Origin: Tetrapyrgos nigripes
Lineage: Eukaryota; Basidiomycota; Agaricomycetes; Agaricales; Campanellaceae
Reading direction: 5' to 3'
DNA: 64,000 bases
Assembly (NCBI GenBank): GCA_013368315.1
Contig: JAACJM010000057.1
Coordinates: forward strand, 351,365-415,364
In this document: piece after piece, positions 22,662-33,491 of the stretch
Position numbering within the stretch: position 1 is the first letter of the stretch
Layout: each line of letters opens with the position of its first letter
Program-made: the position numbers and the translations under genes
Notes under the pieces: generated by a model
Told to the model about the DNA's origin: nothing
What the model saw: only the letters and a program-made list of their open reading frames with translations
Database searches by the model: none

Positions 22662-24356
22662 ATGCTCGACCCTCATAATGCTAGTCATTACATCCACGAA
22701 AAACAACATATCCCTGCTTCAGACCATGGTGCATGGCGACCAGACCCTCCTGTCCTCCCAATCTATCAAAACAGTTATACCAGCGACCAGAAGAATCCTC
22801 TGATCAGCGTCGTCTCTTTTTTCAATCGTGCATATGCACAGACTGCCAGAAATATCGCCAGATATCAACGACTCCACAGTCGTCCTTCCAACCCGCTCAC
22901 CCAGGAACCTTCATTCATGTCGACGTCAAACTTCAGGTTCATTCTCTTATGTAGCCTGTGGTACGCCTCGTCTGCCCTTTCATCCAACACAGGGAAATCT
23001 ATCCTCACCCAATTCCGGTATCCCATCACCCTCACCTTTGTTCAGTTTGGCTTCGTCGCATTCTACTGTCTTTTGTTCATGTCTCCCGTCGTCCGGTTTT
23101 CCAGACTACGTAGTCCAACAAAAGCCATCGTGCAGAGCACTCTTCCTATGGGAATGTTTCAAGTCGGAGGGCATGTCTTTTCAAGTATGGCTATATCACG
23201 TATACCAGTGAGCACAGTGCATACGATAAAGGTACGTGTCTTATCTATAGACTCTTTTGCGTTGTTGACGGATTATCAGGCACTATCCCCGCTATTCACT
23301 GTCGCTGCCTATGCGCTCTTGTTCGGAGTGAGCTACTCCACTAAAACATACATCTCCCTCCTCCCGCTCACTCTTGGCGTCATGTTGGCTTGCTCCTTTG
23401 ACATGTCGGCATCCAACGCCGTTGGGTTGCTCTGTGCATTTGGTTCTGCCGTTGTCTTTGTGAGCTCCAACATATTCTTCAAGAAGATCATGCCTTCCAA
23501 TTCCAGCGGCGGTCCCTCACAATCAGTGCATAAGCTGGACAAGATCAACTTACTGTTCTATTCTTCCGGAATGGCGTTCCTGCTCATGATCCCCATATGG
23601 CTTTATTACGACCTGCCCATATTCATGTCATCGTCGACGAACGTTGCTCATCCTAACCATGGTCACAGTACACCCCATTCCGTCACCTACTACTTCTTCA
23701 TGAACGGCACAGTTCACTTTGCCCAGAACATCATTGCGTTCATCATCTTATCATCGACCTCTCCTGTCACTTACTCCATTGCATCTCTCATCAAGCGTGT
23801 CGCAGTCATCTGCATAGCGATTGTCTGGTTTGCTCAATCAGTCCATCCCGTGCAAGGCTTCGGCATCCTGATGACATTCGCTGGTCTGTACATGTACAAC
23901 AACGCTAAAGGAGACGTAGAGAAAGGTGAAAAGAAGATGAGAAGGGTTGAAGCAACTCGGGACATGATGCTTCCTTCTACCAATGAGGAGGTCAGACTAC
24001 TGTCTGGAACGGAGACCCCGCCTCTGCAATTGACAGTGCCTGTGAATACTAAAGCAGAGTCCACGGCATTGGTATCACCCACTACGATGCATGGTCGTCC
24101 AAGGGCTCCAACAGTATCTACTTCTCATCATCATCCCCCTCTTCCTCTGTCTCTTAAAATTACACCCCCAGTCTTCTCACCCAAAGATGGTCGCATCACA
24201 TCTCCAGTCGATTCCTACCCTTCTCCTCCCCCGTCATTAGACTCACCTACTTCGGAATCTTTACCTTCAATACCTAACCCTTCATCTGGGCTCTACAACT
24301 TTTCAGAACATCAGCAGCCTAGAGTCCATCGGACAGCAGTCGAGGTCGCTTCATAG
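22662..24356 (+). CDS. Triose-phosphate-transporter-domain membrane protein, SLY41-like
   Basis: One long frame with a 48-nt in-frame GT-AG intron at 23232-23279. Its removal joins STVHTIK to ALSPLFTVAAYALLFG and gives 548 residues. About nine or ten hydrophobic segments form a drug/metabolite-transporter fold. Family blocks are SSALSSNTGKSILTQFRYPI, TLTFVQFGF, GHVFSSMAISRIPVSTVHT, SYSTKTYISLLPLTLGVMLA and FVSSNIFFKKIM. NIIAFIILSSTSPVTYSIAS and RVAVICIAIVWF lie further on. This matches TPT proteins related to yeast Sly41, which reside in the ER/Golgi system. The substrate is not known. A long soluble N-terminus (~85 residues) and a Pro/Ser-rich cytosolic tail flank the membrane core. The start at 22662 is the first ATG of the frame; a later Met at FMSTSNFRF is possible. 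Confidence 0.88.
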   Translation: MLDPHNASHYIHEKQHIPASDHGAWRPDPPVLPIYQNSYTSDQKNPLISVVSFFNRAYAQTARNIARYQRLHSRPSNPLTQEPSFMSTSNFRFILLCSLWYASSALSSNTGKSILTQFRYPITLTFVQFGFVAFYCLLFMSPVVRFSRLRSPTKAIVQSTLPMGMFQVGGHVFSSMAISRIPVSTVHTIKVRVLSIDSFALLTDYQALSPLFTVAAYALLFGVSYSTKTYISLLPLTLGVMLACSFDMSASNAVGLLCAFGSAVVFVSSNIFFKKIMPSNSSGGPSQSVHKLDKINLLFYSSGMAFLLMIPIWLYYDLPIFMSSSTNVAHPNHGHSTPHSVTYYFFMNGTVHFAQNIIAFIILSSTSPVTYSIASLIKRVAVICIAIVWFAQSVHPVQGFGILMTFAGLYMYNNAKGDVEKGEKKMRRVEATRDMMLPSTNEEVRLLSGTETPPLQLTVPVNTKAESTALVSPTTMHGRPRAPTVSTSHHHPPLPLSLKITPPVFSPKDGRITSPVDSYPSPPPSLDSPTSESLPSIPNPSSGLYNFSEHQQPRVHRTAVEVAS

Positions 24357-24788
24357 TTATATATACATATATATCTCTTTTCATTTCAACCTTCCACCAT
24401 TTACGGCGTCGTATGGTACTAGAATGATGTCTACATTTTTACCCTTTTTTCTCTTTAACTGAACCTTGACTTTGTTGTTGCGCTTGGACTTTATCTTTCA
24501 AAAGATATACGCTACCATTTTTCTCAGTGGATTTGTTCGTTCGTTTACACTACCATTCTTTTTGTAGAATCATAGAGAATTCATGCTACATAGTGTGTAA
24601 TGACCATTGGATTCTGTGAGTCCAAATGGCCAAACTTGAAATGATTGAGACGCGTATTACGCAGTCTGCCATCATTTCGGACTGCATCAAATTCATTCAG
24701 CTCTGCTTTCCTCATCCTTGTGCACGCGCCGTGAAGCCAGCTCGCTAGTGCTGTATAAGCCTTTAATAGGGCTTTCAGATCGCTCACT
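24357..24788. other. Intergenic between the TPT transporter and LAA1
   Basis: 432 bp with an AT-rich start (alternating TATA-like run 24359-24376), which fits a 3' UTR, and then the promoter of the HEAT-repeat gene. A frame on the minus strand (24581-24877) has no recognisable features and overlaps the start of that gene. Confidence 0.4.
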
Positions 24789-27700
24789 ATGTCTGAACCT
24801 GTCACGATTGAGCCTTTCGATGAGGTCTGTCTCTGTCCCTGAGTCAGGGAAACATTCCAGCTAATGCCAATGGTCACTCGTTCGGCACACAGTCTGAACT
24901 CTCTGGTGAAAATGGCTCCATGTATATCTTCCAGTGGTTGTCTTCAACCGAGAAGCGGATAGCTGAGATTCCAGTGGTGCGTGTTGTTGTGGATGTATCG
25001 ATTCTACTCGTCCTGACCTGACTTATATTCGTATCCTTTCCTGCATTTACGCCTCTTAACCTACATTTACATCGACCTCAACCTACCTTTGCTACACTCA
25101 CCAGGACCAACTTAAATCCCAACAATCAGAACTCGAAGCAACTCTCGTCAAAATCATCCTCGCGCCTGAACCATATCCAGCTCCAGGACGCGCTCTTCGA
25201 AATGTGGTTTCAAGATGCCTCACGTTATTATATACCCGTGCAGAGAGCAGATCATTATTCGATACCCTACAAGCATTTATGAAAGTAACGTCGGATTTCA
25301 AGGCTACGGATAAGGAAGTTTATAAGATGTACGTTTCTCCTTACTGGGTGACGGACACGGACTTGGGACTGTTGGTCTGATTGGATTAATCTAAATACAG
25401 TGCAGCATTTTCGTGTGTTGGTGATCTTATGGGTGTGTTTGGTGCACAGGTGCGTTTTCATGTCTCTCTAAATGAAGTTACAGCTGAACCTTCTGTTCTA
25501 GTATATGTCCTTTGTAGCGGAAATCGTCACTGTCACGCTGAGGACCGGGAGATCTTCCAATGTGAGCAGGTAGTCACGAATAACCTGAAGACCAAGTTGA
25601 CGCTCTATGGCAGCAACCTCTGTTACGCTATCAAGCACTTCTCGCCCTGCAAAAGTCGTTGACCACCGCCAAACGAGCAGTCACCGATTCGTCGTACAAG
25701 GATATAGTCAAACAGATGAAGTCTGCGCTCAATGACAAATGCCTACCTATTCAACGTGTAGCAGCTAGTGTGAGTTTTCAGAAATGCATGTTGACTCGAT
25801 TGAGGCTGATGTCTCAATTCCAGGTTCTGACTGCCCTCTTCACTGAACCTGACGCTCATATCGTTGAGAAAAACGAAGTCGAATCGATCTTGTTGCTCTG
25901 TATCAAGAGCTTGGATGGCGCAGATCAGGTTACTCGGCAGTCACTCGCTCAGCTTGTGGGACACATCCTTTCCACGACCCAGATAGAGCGTGTTGTTCCA
26001 GTACAAGAAACTGCACCCAAGAACAAGAAGGGAGACGCGGATCCTGCAGATGATGATGTATCCTCTCCAGCTGCTGCTACAGAAGTCACCAAACCCATGC
26101 TTACACTAAACGAGATGCTCAACCTCTTGTCTTCCCAATTTAATAAACCCAACACCTCACGAAAGACTCGGATCGGTATATTCGATTTCTACGTGGCTTT
26201 ACTCAACAGGCTCGGCTCGTCCTTTGTGGAATCCAATTATTCCCTCATCATCACACATTTTATGACGGAGATTGTCTCGAATCCGAGGAACAATACTACT
26301 CGCTATGAAACTCTGTCGATCCGTAGGTTGATGGGTGTGATTCTCAGGGATTTGATTGGTGTCCGCATGTTGAGTGAACAAGGGCAGATTGGTGCTATTC
26401 GAGAATTGGCCAATTTATACCTCAAGCGATGGCCTGTCATGATGCCTGGACAGGTTGCTCCGACATCTGCAGTCCTGGTTGTGGTGCTTAGAGAAGTTGC
26501 TGGGCTCTTGCAACAGTTGGGCAATGCGCCTCCTCCGGTTCAGGTGAGTAAACACCAAGCAAGTTTTGGTTGTCAGTTCACTGATGCCCTCCAAAGGATG
26601 CTCTAGCAGACCCTCTGATGACGCTACTAGCCCACCCCAGTCACTCGACCCGTGTTAATGCCTCCTGGGCTCTTCGTTGTTTCTGCTACTCTACTCCACT
26701 CCGACTTCCGAAGACTATCATCACAGTGATTGAAATGTTGCAACGGGATCTCACTTCCATGCTCTCCCCTGCCTCTCCCTCAGATGTCAACTCGAGGGCT
26801 CTAGGTCATGCTTACGGTCTCGCAGCCCTTGTTTCTATTATCCGGGAATGGCCACTGTATGTCTCTTACGACGTTGGCGCCAAGGTTCTGGATATGGCCA
26901 TACAGCTTCTCAAACGTGCAGGAGAGCACGACGTCAAGATTGCCGGTGTCGAGGTGGAAGTATCCTGGATGCTGATTGCCTCCTTGATGTCTTTAGGCCC
27001 CAACTTTGTCCGGCCACATCTCCCACAATTGCTAGTTTTATGGCGAAATGCATTGCCTAAACCCACCAGCAAGGACACTGCGAATAACGCTGGTCGTACC
27101 GTCGCTGAATGGATGTTCTTACTCCATGTCAGGGAAAGTGCTCTTGGAGCCATAATCTGCTTCTTGCAGCACAATGCAACCTTGATCACCCTTGATGTCG
27201 GTCGTCGTATAGCCTCTGTGCTCAGTAATACTCTTTCATTCGCCAATAATTTCATCACAGTGAATGTGGAGGAACCTCCTGAAATGCAGATGTCGGGGAG
27301 TAAAGGATTGTCGTTGAAGGCTAGAGAGGCTCTGCTTCGTCGGCGTGTGTATCAGTGCTTCTCGATTCTCGGGTTCTCTAGCCTTGCCGAGTCAACGCAA
27401 GCGACTCTTCTCCAATCGGTTGTGAGCTTGTTTGCAAGCCCTGATGGATACGCCGGGTCATCAGTCCAAGCTGCTATAGCATCGTCATCGGGATCGTTTA
27501 CCTCTGTCTGGCATAGTGTTGATGGCTATGCTTATGGTGTAACCTTTACGGAGATTGTCAGTGACACTGCACCTGCATCAGAGAATGGTGATCCCGTAGC
27601 TCGACATGACCCGCTAAACAGGGATACGGTAGAGGTCGCTATTGACGAGCTGGTGAGTGAAAGCGGCCCATCTTTGTTCTATTTTCTCACCAACATGGCT

Positions 27701-30700
27701 CTCAGTTACGCAAACCGATTCTTGGTGGATGTGAACACGATCCGTTGAGTTTATGTCAAGCCCGAGTCTCAACGACTGAGTACTCGCTGGTGGAACCGCC
27801 GCCTCCGTACACGTCCGTGGTCGACTCGGCGATTGAGCTGTTTTCGCTACTTCTTCCTTTACAAGATCTCGGCTCAACAGCCAAGACGATTAATCAGCTC
27901 TTGGAATCTGTGCGCTCACCAAAATTGGAAAAGAACGTTGGTCGGAAAGCAGCAGTCTCAGTCAACGCAGCTATAGCATTGGTGCTTTCTCTGCGTAATG
28001 CGACCACGAACCACTTCCAGAAGGCTCGGGAGACTTTTGGGAGCTCACAAGTCACTGGTCTTCTGTCTCCTTTCCTGAAGGTGTGTGATTTGAATGACTT
28101 GTTGACATAGAGTTCATACATGCGTCTTAGGATTCGCTTGTGGACGGTGATCATGTTTTGCGATCGACGAGCAGCGAGTCCATAGGTCGATTGGCTAGTC
28201 TTGCGGGTACCAACTTCCTCACTGCACAGATGAAGACATTGGTTGATCAAGTCGTCAACAATCGCGATCCCTACGCACGTTCCGGCTGCGCTCTTGCTTT
28301 TGGTGCCATTTATGACCATGTCGGTGGACTTGCTGCTGGTCCTCTGCTGAAAACCACTGTCAATGTGCTCATGTCCCTGAGCAATGACCCACATCCCGTT
28401 GTACACTTTTGGGCACTGAGTGCTTTGGCACGGGTGATCAATGCTGCCAGTTTAGCATATGCTCCTTTCGTGTCAAGTACTCTGGGAATGCTCTTGAAAG
28501 TGTATTCCATGAACTCTCATGAGCTAGGTGGCGGGTCGTTGTCAAACGCCAACCTCAGTGGAGATCATCCTGCGTATCCTGTCGTCTGTCAGATCATTGA
28601 TGCTGTTACCACAGTTCTTGGACCGGATATGCAGGAATCAATAAGGACCAGAGCTCTTGTTCTGAACCTCACGCACAATTTCTTCTTGGAGGATGACGAC
28701 AGTATCCGTGTCGAGGCGATCAAATGCTTCCAACACTTCCTCATGTTTGCTGCAGAGCATGTCAATATCCCGGACCTGGTGAACAATTTCCGAGGACACC
28801 TTTCATCCCCTCGTCGGCCCCTCAAAGTCGCTTCGATAAATGCTTTGTATCAGCTCGTACAGAAGGATGCGCTGGCCATGTCAAAGCTTGGTGGTGATAG
28901 ACTAGTGGAGGACTTATTCGGCATGCTTGATGACGATTCCTCAGTGGAAGGTGTCAGAAATGTCATATCCAGCTGGCTCCAGCAGACGGTCATTCACAAT
29001 CCATCTGCATGGATAGACCTTTGTCAACGTATCATGTCCCGAACCACGGCTTCCCAACAAGTTGCAGACGCATCAAATACAAGAGACGACGAGGGAGAAT
29101 CCTTGAACTTGTCTAGTCAGGATGGTAGTCGAGGACGCTTAACATCTCGTTGGCGAACACAACTTTTCGCCCTTCAATGTCTTCATCAAATATGTACCAT
29201 CGTAGCCAAGAGTGGAAGACGGGAGCACCTAGATGTCTATTTCGCCAAAAAGCGGGAGATTCCAACGAGAGGACTGCTTGTGTCTCGTGTCCCAGATCTC
29301 ATCAGGATGGCCTTCACTGCATCTACTGCTTATGTGACGGAGATCAGGTTAGAGGGATTGATAGTGTTGCGAGACGTTATTCAGGTATCTCACCCCGTGC
29401 CATTACTCCCTGTTTGGTGAACTAAAAATGGTTTTTAGATTTTTGCCCAATCACCAGATCCTGCATTCGAAGATGCCTTGCTTTTGGAGCAACATCAAGC
29501 TCCAATAACTGCAGCGTTGACACCAGCATTCTCAGCAGATTCTACTCCAGAAATCCTTGCATCAGCTGTCCATGCCTGTGCGGTCTTTGTCGGTTGTGGG
29601 GTTGTCAAAGATATTTCTAGGATGGGACGTATCCTCAAGCTGCTGACATCTGCTCTAGAGCAATCCAAAGGTCTGTTTACTTGCTATCCCGGAAGAATCC
29701 TTCAACTCAATGAACTATTTAGATTCTGGAATGGTATCTCTTGGAGAAGCGGGAGAGGTCAGTCCAAATGCTTCTGCCATGTTGAGAATATCGATTCTCT
29801 CTGCATGGGCTCAGTTGGAAGTCGCAAGCTATCAACAATCATATCTTTTGGACGTTGTTAAGCCATACAGAGCTACACTCGCTTCAATGTGGATTGCTGC
29901 ATTACGTGATTATGCCAGCATCAGGATCGACTCTGAATTCCTTCACGACACGTCTTCTGCAGCTGTGGATTCCTCTTATTCTAACCTGGGTAAAGAGGTC
30001 TTGCTACCGGTGTGTTTTATTCCTCTCCCTTATGACTTTATTCTTCCTGACGTGCCTACAGTACTACACTTCTTCATGGACTATCATACTTCAAGCTGTC
30101 GCTGCAGCAATGCAAGCCAAAGATCCCTTCGTTCTTGCAGCAATGGATGGAAGAGACCAAGTCAATGGAGCAGTCGGGCCTGCTAAAGGTCCGCGCGATG
30201 AACCAGCAGCCTTTTTCTTCATCGTCTTCGGACTGGTCTACGAGGCATTAGCTGCCGCTTCGACGGACTCGATGACAAACAGTTCGACTCGTCAAGCATC
30301 TGTAATTGCGGCTCTACGAACTTTAAAATCCCTCGTACGCCCAGAGTATGCTGGTAAAGCTATTATGGAACCAGCAATCTTCGATGAGTTTATTAGTGTC
30401 TGCTACCGCATGGCGATGACGGAATCGGCTGTGGTGGAAATCCATTTGATAGAGGTGTTGACGATATTTGCTGCAACGCAGGATCAGGACGCAAGGTAAT
30501 GGATATTTGGACATGGAATCTTTTTCTTGTGCTGACGCTTGGATGTTGTTGTTTTTCAGTGCCAGTTCTCTCACGGGAACGACAGCCAGATCTCACTGTC
30601 TCAGGATTTGTGCCCATATTCTACGACATTCAATGCCTACAGGGCGAGGTCCTACTATCCGTGAGTTGTCCTTCCTTACCTTCTGAAGGAGTTTTTTGAC

Positions 30701-31829
30701 GGGTGTGAATAATAGAGGGTGACATTTCGGAGCGTATCAAAATGATACTAGCTGCGTTCCAAGCTTTCACAGCTATTGCAGCATCATCAAACAATAATCT
30801 GAGAGAAGATGTTCGTGCAGTAGCTATTCTCTTGTACAGCGGTGCGTCAAGAGTCTACTTACAGTCTTTGTGTCCTTCTTCTAAAGGCTCTTTGCAGAGA
30901 TCCTCAAGGACGATGTCTCGGAAGTTGATCTGGCTGGTCCAACTTTCCCAGTCCTGAAGACTTTGTTGGATCTTCCAACAGCTTCTGGACCAGACTCGGC
31001 AGAGAGATATCAGAAGCTTATTCATGGACTCCTTTCGTCCTGTTTACTTCATATAGACGAGATGCGGTCAGTTCTCTGGTTCGTTTTCAGGTCGAGCTTT
31101 TACTCAGTGAAAGGACAGTGGACGTCAAGGTGCTGCTATCACGAAGAAAGTTAAGAACAATCTGCTGGCCGCTGTGCTCATTTTGACCGTAATCCCAACA
31201 ACGGTCAAGGTTTCGGATGCTGTCATCGATCACTGTTGCTTCCTGATATCGCAAAAGTTACTCGAAACGAGTGAAGTATCACTGACTGCAGCACATTGCG
31301 CAAAGACTTTGATAGCTGCGTCAGCATCTGGAAATGTTTTACTCCGTCATTGCGTGAAACAGTTGCTTCCAGCGTTGATCGAGTACATTGCAAAGATGGC
31401 CCCTTCTGTCAGCGACAATTCGATATCGGAAAGTCATGCATCCGCTATTGGCGAGATTTGGAAGGCGTTTTCGGCGTTCTTTACTTCACTCGGAGAGAAC
31501 GGACGTATGTTGCTCATTCTTCTACTGGGATGTATTGTGGCTGAACTGACAATCACGCAGGTGCGAGATTATTGGGAGTTCTCTTGCCTACCATCAGTCT
31601 ACTCCTTGCAAACTCCCAGAACACGACGTCAGCTTTATTGTCACAGACCATCAAGCATCTGCTTTCTTACGCGACGTCATCACCCAATTCGTTTAAAGAG
31701 GCAGCAGCCAAGTTGGATCCAGCGACTAGAGAGCTTTTGGAGCAGTCAGTCAGGAAGGCAGTTGGTGGTGCCGCAGCGGCTCCAGCACAGGCAACTGCGA
31801 AGCCACAGATATCTTTGCGTTCGTTTTAG
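24789..31829 (+). CDS. LAA1: HEAT-repeat protein Laa1/HEATR5, AP-1 clathrin adaptor accessory factor
   Basis: A 7.0-kb gene with more than a dozen short introns; the product is roughly 2,050 residues, matching yeast Laa1. Exon 1 (MSEPVTIEPFDE) splices to SELSGENGSMYIFQWLSS, then TEKRIAEIPV and DQLKSQQSELEATLVKI. Conserved stretches include SRCLTLLYTRAESRSLFDTL, GRSSNQPLLRYQALLALQKS, ADPLMTLLAHPSHSTRVNAS, PPPPYTSVVDSAIELFSLLL and GCALAFGAIYDHVGGLAAGP. HPVVHFWALSALARVINAAS also belongs here. The last exon ends with LLGVLLPTISLLL and a low-complexity Ala/Pro tail. Laa1/HEATR5 proteins bind AP-1 and recruit the adaptor to trans-Golgi and endosomal membranes. Donor choice at several introns was set by restoring these blocks. 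The intron near 27652-27780 is the least certain. Confidence 0.9.
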
Positions 31830-32214
31830 TTTTGTACTTGCATCAGTAGATCCGGATGATGGAAATTGTAACTTTTCTTTGACTATAAGTACTTACCCAT
31901 AGCTCTCAGCTATGTACGCCTCTCTGCATAAGTAGAGCAAGACTGAGAGAGAGCCTGCCGGAGCTCGGCAATTCTACCGAGATTTGGTCGTGTTTAATCA
32001 GTTACAGGTGAAGGCGAAATCAACACCGAAAAGTCGCGTCGACGACGAATCACATCCTCAAGACTCTGCAAGACCGTCGAATATGGTGAGCTGTTGCTGC
32101 AAGCCTTCTTGATGCTCTGGGGACTGTTTGGAGGACATTTGGTGCAGTTGGATGGCTGGAAAACGTTGGATTGGAGAATTAGTGTCGGATGACGGGTTTT
32201 GTCCATTGGCTACG
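31830..32214. other. Intergenic: LAA1 3' flank and RPS4 promoter
   Basis: 385 bp between the LAA1 stop and the RPS4 ATG. No gene was recognised. The minus-strand frames here are shadows. The segment just upstream of RPS4 should contain the ribosomal-protein promoter, but I recognise no defined element. Confidence 0.4.
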
Positions 32215-33220
32215 ATGGTATTCTCCATCTCAACTTCTTCTGACAACTTTCTATTTTACAGGCCCGGGGACCCAAAAAACATTTGAAGCGTCTCGCCGCT
32301 CCCTCCTCATGGATGCTCGACAAGTTGGGCGGAACCTATGTACGAAAAATATTCCATTGGCCATTCAGAATCCAGCTCTAATCTTCCATGTAATCCATAG
32401 GCCCCCCGTCCCTCGCCCGGTCCCCACAGACTCCGTGAATCCCTCCCCCTCACGGTCTTCCTCCGTAACAGATTAAAGTACGCCTTGACTGGTCGCGAGG
32501 TTACTGCTATCGTGAAGCAGCGTCTGATCAAAATCGACAACAAAGTCCGAACTGACCCTACCTACCCCACTGGATTCCAGGGTACGTCGATCATTTCTAC
32601 TGGAAGCCTGGAAATCGTCTCAATCCATTTTTGCAGATGTCGTCTCGATTGAAAAATCCGGGGAATACTTCCGTCTCCTTTACGACGTCAAGGGTCGTTT
32701 CACCATCCACCGTATCACCGCAGAAGAGGCCACTTACAAGCTGCTCAAAGTCAAAAGGGTTGCCGTCGGTGCCCGTGGTGTTCCTCACATCGTCACCCAC
32801 GATGGTCGTACGATCCGTTATCCCGACCCTCTCATCAAGGTCAACGACACTGTCAAGTTTGACCTTGAACAAAACAAAATCACTGACTTTGTCAAGTTCG
32901 ACACTGGTAACATTGTCATGATCACCGGTGGTCGTAACATGGGTCGTGCTGGTGTTATTGTGCACAGAGAGAGGCACCTTGGTGACATTGATATCGTTCA
33001 CGTTAAGGATTCTCTGGACAGGACATTTGCTACTCGGTAGGTGTATTGTGTTTTTGAGACATGATTTCTCGACTCATAGGACTTTTTCTTTTTCAGTGTC
33101 ACCAACATTTTCGTCATCGGCGAGGGCATCAAGCCCTGGATATCTCTCCCCAAGGGCAAGGGTACCAAGCTTACCATCTCCGAAGAGAGAGATGTCAAGA
33201 GGAAACGGGCAGCCGAGTAA
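32215..33220 (+). CDS. RPS4: 40S ribosomal protein S4 (eS4)
   Basis: Five exons (32215-32217, 32262-32339, 32401-32581, 32637-33036, 33097-33220) give exactly 262 codons, 261 residues, close to the 261-263 typical of eS4. The first exon is the ATG alone, a common feature of fungal ribosomal-protein genes, followed by [20 protein letters not shown]. Other blocks are [20 protein letters not shown], the S4-like RNA-binding part, [55 protein letters not shown], and [20 protein letters not shown]. It is a structural protein of the small ribosomal subunit. It converges on PSO2, with 271 bp between the stops. Confidence 0.98.
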
Positions 33221-33491
33221 TAGTTTGTTGTGCTTCTTACTTTACCGCCATTATGTATCCTATGATTGTATGGTTGACTCCCTTTCCACTCTTCACAAAT
33301 GTTTCATGCAATTCCTGGTCAACTTTAGGGTAAACACGCAGTAGACTGATATGAGAGAAAGTAGGAAGGGTTAACAGTGCTGCCCTTGTAGGCCAGGCGG
33401 AGAAATAATGTGGGTTGCCTGTAAATGTAGTACATAGTGTATAATCGAAAATGGGATACACATCTTGCCCTAGATCATTGACGTTCCCAGC

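Noticed and set aside
23232..23279. Insertion of 16 residues in the TPT transporter
   Set aside because: The segment starts with GTACGT, ends with CAG and breaks a conserved helix. It is an in-frame intron, not an insertion.
30468..30686. Extra small genes between 29.4 and 31.2 kb
   Set aside because: These frames are parts of LAA1 exons running on into introns, or shadows in another frame; the HEAT-repeat protein continues through them.
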